Source: Enterococcus plantarum (GTDB lineage: Bacteria > Bacillota > Bacilli > Lactobacillales > Enterococcaceae). Taken from it: a stretch of 59,063 nucleotides of DNA. The stretch is taken from assembly GCF_001730295.1 (NCBI RefSeq), contig NZ_MIKA01000013.1:1-59063 (forward strand), in the 5' to 3' direction. The notes under the pieces were generated by a model that saw only the letters and a list, made by a program, of their open reading frames with translations, ran no database searches and was not told the origin of the DNA. Of the stretch, positions 29,022 to 39,214 are shown piece after piece (positions within the stretch are counted from its first letter, which is position 1; the number at the start of each line of letters is the position of its first letter). A program made the translations under genes and the position numbers.

Positions 29022-30530
29022 TTATTTTTCAACTGGCATCAAGCTTAGGTTTTGCATATATTGATCCATTAAAATATATCCTTCTAAGCGACGTAATAAG
29101 TCAACTGAACAGCGAACTTTTTTACCAAACAACGAACGACTGTAGGCAATTTCACGCATTTCTTGTAAAAAGTCATCTAAAGAAGATACTAACTCTCCAC
29201 AACTTAAGCGACCACATATCAAGACATCTTCTTTTCGTTGTCTTAATACTTGCCCCCAGGAATAATTTAAATATTCTGCCTGGCTGATTTGAGCAAGTAA
29301 CTCTGAACGGAGGATATTTTTTTTCTGTGGTTTATTTTTCTTTGTCCCTAATCGCATGCGTTTATTCATAAAACACAAATAAATTTCATCTTCTAAGTTT
29401 TCCATCTCACTCTTAGAAAAATTTGGAATTCTCGCAGGAGCTACAATTCTTTTTCTTAATTTCAGTTGCTTAGAGAAACGTGGCCAGTTGCTTGGCGTTG
29501 CCTTTTGCGTTTTTCTTTTTTTGAAAACTAACAAATCCAGATCTAATGGTTCAAGCGCACCAATTTGCTCTTCTGTTTTTTTTTTTACATCCGACTCGAC
29601 ACTTGCTTTTGTTGTCTCTAGTTGTTGACGCTTCAATTTGATTGAAGTACGTTCTTTTTTTGGTGCTTCGTTATTTTCCGCGTCTAGGTCTTGTGATATT
29701 GTAGGCTCGTCTTCTACTTGGAAATCTTCTTGAATTGGTTTTTTCGCCAATTCGTTCGGCAACTTTTTTTCCGTTTCTGCGCCTAATTCTTCCGCTGGTT
29801 CTTGTTCGACAGCTTCTTCAACTAACGCCTTATCAATCAAATCAAACTCGACATCTACACTTTTATCCGCTTCAGTCTGTTCAATCGTTGGCTTTTCGTC
29901 TCTATCTTCTTCAACAACTAAAGGTTGCGCTCTTTTAAGATGGATTGTCTGAATACTTCTAGAGATAATCGGATTATTTTTCGGTGCATGCCATTCAACT
30001 TTTCCTTGATTGATTGTTTCTGTTAAATCATTCATCATTTTCCGTAGACGAAAAATCTCATTTGACGTCTCGAGCATTTGCTTCATCATTCCCTGTATCT
30101 CTCCAGCGTTCAATGTCGCTTCACTTCGATAAACCAGTGAATGCTCTTCTTTGTCAAGCGCAATTTCTTCAAACCATTGTTTCAAGTTCATGCGAAGTTC
30201 TCTTCTAGTTGGTTCAAAACTACCTATCAATAAGGTGTAAAACATGATTTCCGTTTCAACATACATATAAATCTTTTTAACGACTAATTCTTCGAATTCT
30301 TCCGTTTCATCCCAGCTGTCACAAATTGCATCAAAAAAGGCCTCTCCTTCAGCTAGATTTTGATAATCTTTTGCTAGATTCAATTTTCGAACTAAATAAA
30401 ATGAATATGGCGTATCCACATTATCGGCATATATCTCACGCCCAAGATAATCAGGATCAACTTCTTTACAAATATAGGTTGATCTTTCTTCTTTTATTGA
30501 TTGACGTTGTCGTTTACTGATTGTTCTCAC
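29022..30530 (-). CDS. uncharacterised 502-residue protein with acidic disordered centre
   Basis: I do not recognise this protein. The N-terminal part (about 1-185) is predicted globular and helical, with YLGREIYADNVDTPYSFYLV and MFYTLLIGSF. The middle (about 200-340) is strongly acidic and low complexity, rich in Glu, Asp and Lys. The C-terminal part (about 345-502) is basic, then ordered, with SELLAQISQAEYLNYSWGQVL and CGRLSCGELVSSLDDFL. There is no signal peptide or membrane segment. The start is uncertain: the GTG at 30530 directly abuts GAGGAA, and no other good start is near. It is a single gene between a terminator and a dispersed repeat. Confidence 0.7.
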   Translation of the reverse strand: MRTISKRQRQSIKEERSTYICKEVDPDYLGREIYADNVDTPYSFYLVRKLNLAKDYQNLAEGEAFFDAICDSWDETEEFEELVVKKIYMYVETEIMFYTLLIGSFEPTRRELRMNLKQWFEEIALDKEEHSLVYRSEATLNAGEIQGMMKQMLETSNEIFRLRKMMNDLTETINQGKVEWHAPKNNPIISRSIQTIHLKRAQPLVVEEDRDEKPTIEQTEADKSVDVEFDLIDKALVEEAVEQEPAEELGAETEKKLPNELAKKPIQEDFQVEDEPTISQDLDAENNEAPKKERTSIKLKRQQLETTKASVESDVKKKTEEQIGALEPLDLDLLVFKKRKTQKATPSNWPRFSKQLKLRKRIVAPARIPNFSKSEMENLEDEIYLCFMNKRMRLGTKKNKPQKKNILRSELLAQISQAEYLNYSWGQVLRQRKEDVLICGRLSCGELVSSLDDFLQEMREIAYSRSLFGKKVRCSVDLLRRLEGYILMDQYMQNLSLMPVEK

Positions 30531-30732
30531 TTCCTCAATTTTTTTCCTGTCTAAATCGTATCATTTTTTTAGAAAAAAAAACAGACTTCCACTTCTATTA
30601 TACCGATAAAAATAAAAAAATGTTCTCATTTTTTTACAAATATATTAAATTAAAAGAAAAACAACGCTCGAAATCATATTTTTAACACCTAAAAAATACT
30701 TAACTCCGCAATTTAAAAGAAAAAAAGAGGAT
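30531..30732. other. AT-rich intergenic stretch
   Basis: I see no gene or clear promoter here. The stretch is very A/T-rich and leads into the dispersed repeat that starts at about 30733. Confidence 0.5.
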
Positions 30733-30900
30733 GGGACAGAAGTGTTTAACCCTGAGAAATAAGAGGAAATTTACGAAAATTGTTCTTCAAATTTTTGTGA
30801 CCAAGTAGGTACTGTGCAACATCAACTTGTTCCTTGTTGTGTTTTACAGCAATTTCAGCTTATTTCCGAAGGGGTTACTTCTGCTCCCACCGTTTATCCG
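30733..30900 (+). repeat. palindromic dispersed repeat, full copy 1
   Basis: About 165 bases, with imperfect terminal inverted repeats of about 30 bases: GGGACAGAAG..GAAATAAG at the left and CTTATTTC..CTTCTGCTCCC at the right, followed by ACCGTTTATCCG. The reverse complement of 58043-58208 aligns over the whole length at roughly 90 percent by eye, sharing for example AAGTAGGTACTGTGCA and TTGTTGTGTTTTACA. It carries no open frame. It is not a known IS with transposase here; an enterococcal small repeat family is likely. Confidence 0.75.
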
Positions 30901-30959
30901 GATTCCATGAGAGAGATACGACTCGAAAAGTTGTGACCCTTTCACTCTCTTTGATTGAT

Positions 30960-32393
30960 TTATGCATTCTTTTTTTCACGTCTTGCTATAGCTGGTAAAA
31001 TCATCCCTAGTAAAATCAAGACAACTGGTGTGATAATATTAGAACCTAATTGGAAGAGCCAAGCTTTAGGGTCAGCTGCAAAATCAAATTTCGGAACCAT
31101 TCCTAAAATACAAGCAAACGCTGTAAATAAGAAACACCATGCCCCAAAACCAAAGGCGATTTTGGGATTTTTTATAAACTTATATTCAGAGGAATAATTT
31201 TTATACGCTTTATTTAACATCATATAAGCAAAGAATACCCATAAATAACGCATTGGCATCACAACTGAATTCAAGTTAGTCAACCATTTCACTAGTTCTT
31301 TGATGTTGTCGATCCCAAACATTGGCAGTACGATGATAATACTCACTAAAACACCCGTTAATAGATACCCATTGATCAACGTTCCTTTTTTACTTCTCTT
31401 ACGTAACGCCGCAGGAACGTAATCTGGATCTGCATCGGCTAAAAGGATTTGTAATGGTGCATCGATCGAAAAAGCCAATGCTGAAATTTGTCCGATACCG
31501 TTTGTGATTGCATAAATGATCATTAATAAATTTCCAACACCATAATACTCACCTAATAGTTGGAAAGCAGTATACGCACCATTTGCCATTAAATCTTCTG
31601 GGATATTATTACTTGCAAATAACATACCCATGGCAAAAGAGCCTAATACAGCTGAAACACCAACCATTGACGCTAAAAAAATCATTCCTTTAGGAAATTC
31701 TTTTGCTGGATTTCTCATTGAATTGACATAAGGTGAAATCTTTTCTGCTCCACCAACAGCAAAGACCAGCATGGAAACAGTCGTAAAGTAACTAAAATCA
31801 AATTTAGGAATATACGTACTGATTTTATCCATGTGAGGCGTTGCAAATTCAACTGTAGAATTCATCATTGGCGCACCAATTGCTAAAAGAATGAATAACA
31901 TCGACATCACAAAAATTGCAGTTCCGGCCATGCCACCAATAACTTTTAATGTCATTAACCCTCTCGTCGACAATAGTAAAAAGAGTAAGAAAATGGCAAG
32001 CGAGATTACTGTAATACCTACAACTGAAAAATTATTCACAATATCGCCATTTCCCTGAATTGCCCAACCAAAGGCAATCAATACTAACTGAGGTTTTTGA
32101 GCTAAATAGGGAATATGTACGACCCAATATGTCCAAGCTGCGTAATACGCTAAACGCTTCGTACTAGTATTTTGAACCCAGGAACTGACACCCCCACTAC
32201 TATCTTTGAATGTTGAACCTAGTTGTCCGACAATCAATGCATACGGAATAAAATATAAGACCAAAATCAAGATCCAGGATGTTACAACTGATATGCCTTG
32301 TTGTGCATAGTTATTCACGACATTCCCCAAGCCCCAAACCATGTTGAACGCTATCAGACCAACGGTAAACCACCGCATCTGCTTTTGTTCCAT
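30960..32393 (-). CDS. APC superfamily amino acid permease
   Basis: The 477-residue protein has twelve predicted membrane segments and the APC features GLIAFNMVWGLGNVVNNYA in helix 1 and FAVGGAEKISPYV in helix 6. It resembles the glutamate/GABA antiporter and YjeM-like branch more than classical permeases, but the substrate cannot be set from sequence. I use the ATG at 32393, with AGGAG eight bases before it; the frame also reads from a TTG one codon earlier. It is a single gene; a 12-base-stem hairpin lies upstream. Confidence 0.85.
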   Translation of the reverse strand: MEQKQMRWFTVGLIAFNMVWGLGNVVNNYAQQGISVVTSWILILVLYFIPYALIVGQLGSTFKDSSGGVSSWVQNTSTKRLAYYAAWTYWVVHIPYLAQKPQLVLIAFGWAIQGNGDIVNNFSVVGITVISLAIFLLFLLLSTRGLMTLKVIGGMAGTAIFVMSMLFILLAIGAPMMNSTVEFATPHMDKISTYIPKFDFSYFTTVSMLVFAVGGAEKISPYVNSMRNPAKEFPKGMIFLASMVGVSAVLGSFAMGMLFASNNIPEDLMANGAYTAFQLLGEYYGVGNLLMIIYAITNGIGQISALAFSIDAPLQILLADADPDYVPAALRKRSKKGTLINGYLLTGVLVSIIIVLPMFGIDNIKELVKWLTNLNSVVMPMRYLWVFFAYMMLNKAYKNYSSEYKFIKNPKIAFGFGAWCFLFTAFACILGMVPKFDFAADPKAWLFQLGSNIITPVVLILLGMILPAIARREKKNA

Positions 32394-32561
32394 CAAAACA
32401 GCTCCTATCCATCATTAAGTATAAAATTACTTTTTAAGCATAATCATTTTTAAGACTTTAAACAAGCATTCACATGCCTAAATATCGATCTTATCAGCAA
32501 TTTATTAGAAAAAAAATCCAATGATTCATCTTTTTTAATGATTCACTTTTTCTTTAATATG

Positions 32562-32606
32562 TAATAAGACTGAAACCTTGATAAACAAAGGTTCAGTCTT
32601 ATATAT
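32562..32606. other. hairpin between permease and katA
   Basis: TAAGACTGAAACCTT pairs with AAGGTTCAGTCTTA, with one bulged base and a 10-base loop. No T-run follows on either strand, so this is a structured element rather than a typical terminator. A second stem, GGTCC/GGACC (32729-32755), lies nearer the katA stop. No other feature was seen in 32397-32790. Confidence 0.4.
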
Positions 32607-32790
32607 TACTGTATAGATTATTTACTTTTTTCTCATGAAGATTAGAGATTGACCATTAAGAATAAAACTAAATTTAACCAATGAACTGTTCTAAGCATAA
32701 AAGAGCAATAACTCTCAGATTCAAAGGGTCCCTTCAAACGAGCGCCTGGACCAAAGTGACTCCCATGGTATTTGTTTAAACTATAGATTA

Positions 32791-34233
32791 CTATTGAATT
32801 TCCTCTATTGGAATGTTCAACGCTTTAGCAACTCTTGTCCCATAGTCTTTATCCGCTTGATAAAATTGTTTGATTTCTAAAATCTGTATTTCTCGATTGT
32901 CCACTTGGCCTAAATTTGATTTAATGGTTTGAACTAAACGTTCTTTTTCATCTTCTGGAATCAAACGATAAAGGTCACCAGCTTGAGTATAGTGGTCTGG
33001 TCCATATTCATACGTACCAGCCTGCCCTTCTACATCAAATGGCGTAATCGCCGCAGATTCGTCTTGAACGGGTCCTCCTTCACTATTTGGCTCATAGTTA
33101 ACTGCCCCACCCTGATTATTCCCTTGCATGAACCCATCTCTTTCATAGTTATTGACCTCATTGTGTGGTTTATTGACAGGTAATTGATCGTAATTAACAC
33201 CTAGACGATAGCGAGCTGCATCTTTGTAGGCAAATAGTCTTCCTTGTAATAACTTGTCTGGTGAAACTTCTATCCCAGGCACTAAGTTTGCTGGTGAAAA
33301 AGCGATTTCTTCAACATCTGTAAAATAATTTTGAGGATTTTCGTTTAATGTCATCGTACCGACTTCGATTAAGGGATACTCTTTTTGTGAAACGACTTTC
33401 GTTACATCGAATAAATCATACTTGTAGTTCAACCCTTCCTCGTATGGAATGAGCTGCACACAAAGTTTCCATGAAGGATAGTCTCCAGTTTCAATCGCTT
33501 GAAATAGTTCATCCATCAAATAATCTGTGTTTTGAGAAGCAATTTGGGCAGCAACATCATCTGTTAAGTTTTTCACTCCTTGATTGGTTCTAAAGTGATA
33601 CTTTACCCAAAATACTTCGCCTTGATCATTAACCCATTTAAATGTGTGACTACCGTATCCGTGCATCGTGCGGTAGCTTGCAGGGATGCCACGATCAGCC
33701 ATCAAAATCGTTACCTGGTGGACAGATTCAGGGGAATGAGACCAAAAATCCCACTGCATATACGGATCGCGTAAATGTGTTTTAGGATCGCGCTTTTGAG
33801 AATGAATAAAATCAGGAAATTTCAATGGATCTTGAACAAAAAAAACTGGTGTATTATTGCCGACAATATCATAATTTCCTTCTTCTGTATAAAACTTGAC
33901 TGCAAAACCTCTGACATCACGGTACGTATCGATATATCCTGATTCCCCAGCAACTTGAGAAAAACGGATCGCAACTCTTGTCTTTTTTCCTACCCCGTTA
34001 AAAAGTCCAGCTTTTGTGTAATTACTCATGTCATTTGTTAGTTCAAACTCCCCAAAAGCACCAGCTCCTTTAGCATGAACGACTCTTTCAGGAATTCTTT
34101 CGCGGTTAAAATGAGCTAGTTTTTCCAAAAGGTGAACATCTTGGATCAATACTGGTCCTCTTTTTCCCGCAGTTTGCGAGTGTTGATTATTGGCAATAGG
34201 TTGTCCTTCACTTGTGGTCATTTTTTTACTCAT
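32791..34233 (-). CDS. katA: haem catalase
   Basis: KatA breaks down hydrogen peroxide to water and oxygen. The 480-residue small-subunit enzyme has the catalytic His53 in RVVHAKG, the distal Asn in GNNTPVFF (126-127), and the proximal haem ligand Tyr335 in [14 protein letters not shown]. Enterococci make this protein but cannot make haem, so activity depends on haem taken from outside; no haem-synthesis gene is in this window. ATG start with AGGAGAG upstream, transcribed from a strong promoter. Confidence 0.97.
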   Translation of the reverse strand: MSKKMTTSEGQPIANNQHSQTAGKRGPVLIQDVHLLEKLAHFNRERIPERVVHAKGAGAFGEFELTNDMSNYTKAGLFNGVGKKTRVAIRFSQVAGESGYIDTYRDVRGFAVKFYTEEGNYDIVGNNTPVFFVQDPLKFPDFIHSQKRDPKTHLRDPYMQWDFWSHSPESVHQVTILMADRGIPASYRTMHGYGSHTFKWVNDQGEVFWVKYHFRTNQGVKNLTDDVAAQIASQNTDYLMDELFQAIETGDYPSWKLCVQLIPYEEGLNYKYDLFDVTKVVSQKEYPLIEVGTMTLNENPQNYFTDVEEIAFSPANLVPGIEVSPDKLLQGRLFAYKDAARYRLGVNYDQLPVNKPHNEVNNYERDGFMQGNNQGGAVNYEPNSEGGPVQDESAAITPFDVEGQAGTYEYGPDHYTQAGDLYRLIPEDEKERLVQTIKSNLGQVDNREIQILEIKQFYQADKDYGTRVAKALNIPIEEIQ

Positions 34234-34266
34234 ATTTTCACTCTCCTATATATTCTTTACATAATA

Positions 34267-34295
34267 ATAATAACTCTAACGAGATTTTTGTTCAA
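34267..34295 (-). promoter_or_regulatory. katA promoter
   Basis: Minus strand: TTGAAC, 17-base spacer, TATTAT, 33 bases ahead of katA. I saw no clear PerR box. Confidence 0.65.
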
Positions 34296-34296
34296 A

Positions 34297-34339
34297 TAAA
34301 AGAGAGTCGGTTGAAACGTAAAGGTTTCAACCGACTCTC
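34297..34339 (-). terminator. terminator of the flippase-like gene
   Basis: 16-base perfect arms beginning GAGAGTCGGTTGAAAC (34302-34317) with a 6-base loop, then TTTTATTTG on the minus strand. It almost touches the katA -35. Confidence 0.85.
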
Positions 34340-34363
34340 CTTCTATTAATCGTTTTAGCTGCA

Positions 34364-35410
34364 TTACTCATCAGCAGCTTCGTTTTTTTCTTCTCTAACA
34401 GCATGAAGCCCTAGTTTTATCTCTTGTCTTTTTTGAACTAAAACGTAGATAAACCCAATCAAAAATGGTAATACAAAGCTACCAAAACGGTACAATAACA
34501 AAGAAGACACTGCATCGACCGTTCCCACTAAAGGTTTAAATAGTAATAAATACACAAATTCAAATGGACCAATTCCAGCTGGCGTTGGAAATACTCCCGA
34601 TAAAATAACTGAAAAACTGGTAAAAGAAAGAACTAGCAGTAAATCAATATTCGGATGATTTTCAACCAATACAACATATGGAATCACGTACCAAAAAAGT
34701 AACTTCGCTACATTCCAACCGAAAATCCGAATCATCGCTGAACGATCTTTCGTAATTGTTTGAACTGTTTCTCTCAATGAATAGATTTGCAAATTACACT
34801 TATCTACCCAATCTCGCAATTTTTTTCTCTTAAAATGCTTGTTACTCCAACTAATCAATAAAACTTGAAGATTGATACTACTTGAAAGAATCAGTAGTGA
34901 CAATATAATCACAAACGTCAAAACAACACCTACTAAAATGAACGGAATCATTTTTGGTGCATGCTCATAAAATAATGAAAATTGCACAATCAGTCCTAGG
35001 ACTGATAAAAAAATAACAGCAGCTTTATACATAATCATATGCAAGGCCGTTACACCGACTCCTTGAGAAACGGCCAATCCTTTTTTCTTATAAAAGTAAA
35101 TTTCAGAAAGTAATGTTCCCGTTCCAAACGAGATCACACGATAAAAGGCCACGTAACAAGACGTGAAAAAACCATCTTTTGTTGAGAAATCCTTTTGAAA
35201 ATAAGAAGCAATCTCTTTGATAGAGCGACCTTCAACAATTTGATAAATGACACCTAACAAAATAACAAGAGCGACAACGATCCAACTTGTTTTCATCAAT
35301 TGAGCAAATATATCGCTAAGAGAATTATCCATTACATAAATAATTACTCCGATAATAATGGCCAACAAGCCGATATTCAGGAAAACCTTTGTTTTTGAAT
35401 TGCTTTTCAT
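34364..35410 (-). CDS. flippase-like membrane protein (LPG synthase transmembrane family)
   Basis: The 348-residue protein has about eight membrane segments and the family motif FPTPAGIGPFEFVYLLLF near 272-289, plus GTLLSEIYFY. It corresponds to the membrane half of MprF without the aminoacyl-transferase domain, a group annotated as YbhN/UPF0104. Members are proposed to flip lipids. The upstream neighbours on the same strand are DUF1294 (30 bases away) and a diacylglycerol-kinase-like gene, so the three may form a lipid-related operon; that is inference. Confidence 0.85.
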   Translation of the reverse strand: MKSNSKTKVFLNIGLLAIIIGVIIYVMDNSLSDIFAQLMKTSWIVVALVILLGVIYQIVEGRSIKEIASYFQKDFSTKDGFFTSCYVAFYRVISFGTGTLLSEIYFYKKKGLAVSQGVGVTALHMIMYKAAVIFLSVLGLIVQFSLFYEHAPKMIPFILVGVVLTFVIILSLLILSSSINLQVLLISWSNKHFKRKKLRDWVDKCNLQIYSLRETVQTITKDRSAMIRIFGWNVAKLLFWYVIPYVVLVENHPNIDLLLVLSFTSFSVILSGVFPTPAGIGPFEFVYLLLFKPLVGTVDAVSSLLLYRFGSFVLPFLIGFIYVLVQKRQEIKLGLHAVREEKNEAADE

Positions 35411-35440
35411 AGTCTCTCCTTACTAAATTTAAATTCACGA

Positions 35441-35719
35441 TTATCTTTTATAACTAACAAAACTAATTGCAATAGCTACAAGTGTACCAAAGATAAAGAA
35501 AAAATAAAAGCGTAATTTTCTCGTTTTATGATGAAAAAGTTGTTGCGCGAGTAAGCCGCCCATTCCTCCACCTATCAACCCTATAAACAAAAGATCAAAT
35601 TCAGGAACCCGCCATTTTCTTCTTTTAGCTCGTTGTTTATCAAGATACATCACAAAAAATTCAACCAAATTTACGATGAGCAAATACACCCATGGCAAAT
35701 GTTTCAACAAACCTGTCAT
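35441..35719 (-). CDS. DUF1294 family small membrane protein
   Basis: This 92-residue protein has two to three membrane segments and the DUF1294 pattern: DKQRAKRRKWRVPEFDLL, then GLIGGGMGGLLAQQLFHHKTRKLRF. Function is unknown. GGAGG precedes the ATG. It lies 30 bases ahead of the flippase-like gene and 85 bases after the lipid kinase gene on the same strand. Confidence 0.85.
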   Translation of the reverse strand: MTGLLKHLPWVYLLIVNLVEFFVMYLDKQRAKRRKWRVPEFDLLFIGLIGGGMGGLLAQQLFHHKTRKLRFYFFFIFGTLVAIAISFVSYKR

Positions 35720-35804
35720 TGATTTTCCTCCAACTTTTAGTCTCTTAATGGAACATATTGAAAGACCAAGTCATGTAACGTTAATTTGATCATTTCATAA
35801 AAAT

Positions 35805-36713
35805 TTACACTTGTTCTTCTGGAACAAATACGGTCAAGCCGTGTTTAATAACATTCATTTGAATCGGTAGATCCTCACTTGGATCTCCATCGACACGAGT
35901 CCCAACTTTCTTTTCGCTCAAGCTTTTAATGGTTATTTCAGCTGCCGTCATATACTTGATTCCAGGAAGTTCATAGATTTTGCCTAAAATAATTTTGGGT
36001 AGGTAAAAAGCTAGTTTAAAAAAGTTTAATTTTGGTAAAATCGTTAGATGAAACAAACCATCATCTGGAGATGCTGAATTATCAAAATTCGTATAGCCAC
36101 CCACAGAATTAGTCATCGTCACGGTAACAAGCTGTGTTTTCCCTTGCCACTGCTCTTTTTCTGTTTTGATTTCTAACCGATAACGTTTTTTCTTTGCGAG
36201 TAATTTGAAAAAGTTTTTAATAAAAATAAGTTTACCATATTTTTGTTTCTCTTTTTGGCTAATTCGAGCCGCTGTATCTGCTAAAATACCGATCGTCATG
36301 GTGCTAACGATGACTTTTTGATTGATCATGCCATAATCGATTTTTCTTGTTACTCCACCTAAAATCACATCAGCGGCTGCTTCAAATTTTAGCGGGATCC
36401 CCAAAACCCTTGCCATATTATTAACAGTACCACCAGGCAATAATCCAACATTTAGATGTGGTAATTCTTTTTGAAAGTCTTCAACGTTATGATTGATCGT
36501 ACCATCACCACCGATAAAGATTAGTGTATCGATATTTTCAGTCTTTGCTTTTTTAACGGTCTTTTGACTATCACAATCTGGACCAACTTGTTCTAATAGA
36601 AAATGCGTGTCTGTTTGACCATGATTTTTGGCATAGTCTACAAACTGTTCGGCTAATTCTTTGCCTTTATCTTTACCAGATGTTTTATTAAAAAGTATCA
36701 TTACATTTTCCAT
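35805..36713 (-). CDS. diacylglycerol/lipid kinase family protein
   Basis: The 302-residue protein is a DagK-type lipid kinase: the ATP-binding GGDGTINHNVED lies near 68-79, followed by GLLPGGTVNNMARVLGIP, then a beta-rich C-terminal domain with VDGDPSEDLPI. It resembles YegS/BmrU more than the essential DgkB, so phosphorylation of diacylglycerol, a related lipid or sphingosine-like compound is possible. AGGAGG lies before the ATG. It heads a possible operon with DUF1294 and the flippase-like gene. Confidence 0.87.
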   Translation of the reverse strand: MENVMILFNKTSGKDKGKELAEQFVDYAKNHGQTDTHFLLEQVGPDCDSQKTVKKAKTENIDTLIFIGGDGTINHNVEDFQKELPHLNVGLLPGGTVNNMARVLGIPLKFEAAADVILGGVTRKIDYGMINQKVIVSTMTIGILADTAARISQKEKQKYGKLIFIKNFFKLLAKKKRYRLEIKTEKEQWQGKTQLVTVTMTNSVGGYTNFDNSASPDDGLFHLTILPKLNFFKLAFYLPKIILGKIYELPGIKYMTAAEITIKSLSEKKVGTRVDGDPSEDLPIQMNVIKHGLTVFVPEEQV

Positions 36714-36764
36714 TTAAGTTCCTCCTAAAATTTAAAGTATAGCGGGCTCATCCTGCTCTGACAG

Positions 36765-36803
36765 AAAAATAGGAAGTAAGTCACTACCTGTAACATTACT
36801 CCC
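36765..36803 (-). terminator. pepT terminator
   Basis: Minus strand: GGGAGTAA and TTACTTCC arms with a 16-base loop, then TATTTTT. The stem is short. Confidence 0.5.
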
Positions 36804-36843
36804 TCTTTTTAAATTTTACTACAATTATGAATAGTGATTTCCT

Positions 36844-38073
36844 TTATTTTGCGTTGGATTCTACAATTTTCACGATAACATCCGTTGCTTTTTCCATCGC
36901 TTGTAATGAGACAAACTCAAAACGACCATGCATATTTTCGCCACCAGCAAAAATATTAGGTGTTGGAATACCTAAATATGAAATTTTAGAGCCATCCGTT
37001 CCGCCTCGGACAGGTTCGATTAATGGTTCGATATCAAGCTCGATCATCGCATTTTTCGCTAATTCAATAATGCTCATATCTTTCTCGATTATTTCCCCCA
37101 TGTTGTAATATTGATCAAACAAATCAATCTGAACTCGTTCATGGTCAAATGGCTGATTCATGATTTCTTGAATGTTACGAATCAATGTTTTCCGTGCTTC
37201 AAATTTTTCACGATTATGATCACGAATGATGTACGTCATTTGCGCTTCTTCTGGCGTTCCACTCATTTGTGCTAAATGGAAAAATCCTTCGTCACCCTCC
37301 GTTTTTTCAGGAACTTCATTTTGCGGTAATTGGTTATGAAAATCGATTGCTAATTGTAGCGCATTGATCATCGTATCTTTGGCTGTTCCTGGATGTACAT
37401 TTTTCCCTTGTATCGTTACTTCAGCCTGTGCTGCGTTGAATGTTTCATATTGTAATTCACCCACTGGACCACCATCCATTGTATAAGCGAAATCAACATT
37501 AAATTGCGCTACATCAAATTTATCCGCTCCAACACCGATTTCTTCGTCAGGACCAAAAGCTACTCGGATCGTTCCATGTTTGATTGAGGGATTTTTAATC
37601 AAAATTTCCATAGCTGTCATAATTTCGGCGATCCCAGATTTATCATCGGCACCTAAAAGCGTCGTACCATCTGTGGTGATTAACGTTTGATTGGCATAGT
37701 TTTTTAAGTTCGGAAAATCCTTCGTATTTAACGTGTATTTCCCTTCGCTATCTAAATTGATTGTTGACTCACCATCATACTTTTCAATAATTTGTGGATT
37801 AACGTTTACCGCATTAAAATCTGCTGTATCCATATGAGCAATAAAGCCGATTGAACGAACTTCTTTGTCTACGTTACTCGGTAAAGTAGCCAACACAAAA
37901 CCATTTGTTTCGTTATATACAACATCGCTCATACCAATTTCTTCCAACTCTTTTTTTAGCGTTTGGGCAAAATCAACTTGCGTTTGCGTTGAAGGCGTTG
38001 TTTCACTTTTTGGATTAGAGCGTGTTTCTGTTTTTACGTAGCGTAAAAAACGTGGCAATAAATTTTCATACAT
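36844..38073 (-). CDS. pepT: peptidase T (tripeptide aminopeptidase)
   Basis: PepT is a zinc metallopeptidase of family M20 that removes N-terminal residues from tripeptides in the cytoplasm. The 409-residue protein has the metal-binding AHMDTAD (about 79-85), DDKSG, the catalytic glutamates in [10 protein letters not shown], and the dimerisation domain. The C-terminal [14 protein letters not shown] and [13 protein letters not shown] are typical. The start follows AAGGAA. It is the last gene of a run with the Nif3-like gene and trmK. Confidence 0.95.
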   Translation of the reverse strand: MYENLLPRFLRYVKTETRSNPKSETTPSTQTQVDFAQTLKKELEEIGMSDVVYNETNGFVLATLPSNVDKEVRSIGFIAHMDTADFNAVNVNPQIIEKYDGESTINLDSEGKYTLNTKDFPNLKNYANQTLITTDGTTLLGADDKSGIAEIMTAMEILIKNPSIKHGTIRVAFGPDEEIGVGADKFDVAQFNVDFAYTMDGGPVGELQYETFNAAQAEVTIQGKNVHPGTAKDTMINALQLAIDFHNQLPQNEVPEKTEGDEGFFHLAQMSGTPEEAQMTYIIRDHNREKFEARKTLIRNIQEIMNQPFDHERVQIDLFDQYYNMGEIIEKDMSIIELAKNAMIELDIEPLIEPVRGGTDGSKISYLGIPTPNIFAGGENMHGRFEFVSLQAMEKATDVIVKIVESNAK

Positions 38074-38095
38074 TCGTCGGTTCCTTCTTTCTACA

Positions 38096-39214
38096 TTATC
38101 TAAATTTAAACGGGTTCGTATTTACTTCTGATTCGATAAAGGTTATATCCCAATTATAATCTTTTTTCCATTGATTGAATAGTTCGACCAACTTCGGTTT
38201 GCATAATTGTTCGATATAATGCCCTGGATCGATTACAGTTAATCCTTCTGTTAACATATCATGCCCAGTATGATAATAGACATCTCCTGTAATATAAACA
38301 TCTGCCTGCTTTTTAAGGGCATCTCGGAAGAATTTTTCACCACTGCCCCCACAAATTGCAACGCGTTGAATCCGCTTGTTCTCATCTTCAGCTACAATTC
38401 TCAGACCATCTAAATCAAAGGTTTCTTTTATAGAGGAAACAAACTCTTTTAAAGAGACTGCTTTGTTTAAGTTTCCAACTCGGCCCAAACCGTATTCTTT
38501 AGTGATATTTTCTATTGGGTACACATCATATGCTGGTTCTTCATAAGGATGTGCCTCCAACATTGCTTGAATGACGTTTTCTTCGATTGTTTCTGGGAAT
38601 ATCACTTCGATTTTTGCTTCTTGTACTGCTTCTTCTTTGCCAATCGAGCCAATTGTTGGATTCGCACCAACCGTTGGTGTGAATCGTCCTGTTCCAATCA
38701 ATGAATAACTTGAATTGATATAATCCCCTTGAAGTCCTGCACCTGCTTGACCTAGCACTTTACGCATCTTTGTTGCATCATCTACAGGTACAAAAACAGC
38801 TAATTTTTTATATGCTATCGTATGCGTTTTCGTTAGATAACTCGTATCTTGAATCCCCAACAATTCACAAAACCAGTCATTCAAGCCATTATCAATAATA
38901 TCCATATTCGTATGCGCTGCAAAAACAGCAATATCATGTTTTAATAAATCAGCGTACATGTTGGTTTGTAAATCATTTGTATCTAACCGTTTGACTGGTC
39001 TGAAAATAGGGGGATGCTTGGCGATAATCAAGTCAACGTTTTTTTCGATTGCTTCAGCAACTACTTCCGGTCGAACATCCAGTGTCACCATCACTCGATC
39101 GATCTTTTTATTCACTGTTCCAATCTGTAACCCTACAGGATCACCTGCTTCAGCTAGCCACTGCGGACAATACTCTTCAAAACGTTCAATAAAAACAGGC
39201 CCATCAAGACTCAT
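38096..39214 (-). CDS. Nif3-like dinuclear metal centre protein
   Basis: The 372-residue protein belongs to the Nif3/YqfO family of hexameric proteins with a two-metal site. Conserved residues are in [15 protein letters not shown] and, at the C-terminus, [18 protein letters not shown] and DPGHYIEQL. The central insertion (about 125-230) is the PII-like domain of the Firmicute type. Proposed roles include GTP cyclohydrolase-like activity and regulation, none settled. I start at [12 protein letters not shown], preceded by GGGAGG; this overlaps trmK by 11 bases. The trmK-yqfO order is standard in Firmicutes. Confidence 0.92.
   Translation of the reverse strand: MSLDGPVFIERFEEYCPQWLAEAGDPVGLQIGTVNKKIDRVMVTLDVRPEVVAEAIEKNVDLIIAKHPPIFRPVKRLDTNDLQTNMYADLLKHDIAVFAAHTNMDIIDNGLNDWFCELLGIQDTSYLTKTHTIAYKKLAVFVPVDDATKMRKVLGQAGAGLQGDYINSSYSLIGTGRFTPTVGANPTIGSIGKEEAVQEAKIEVIFPETIEENVIQAMLEAHPYEEPAYDVYPIENITKEYGLGRVGNLNKAVSLKEFVSSIKETFDLDGLRIVAEDENKRIQRVAICGGSGEKFFRDALKKQADVYITGDVYYHTGHDMLTEGLTVIDPGHYIEQLCKPKLVELFNQWKKDYNWDITFIESEVNTNPFKFR

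Noticed and set aside
30733-30900. CRISPR array or tRNA-like element
   Set aside because: There is only one unit here and no short regular spacing of direct repeats; no tRNA cloverleaf could be drawn.
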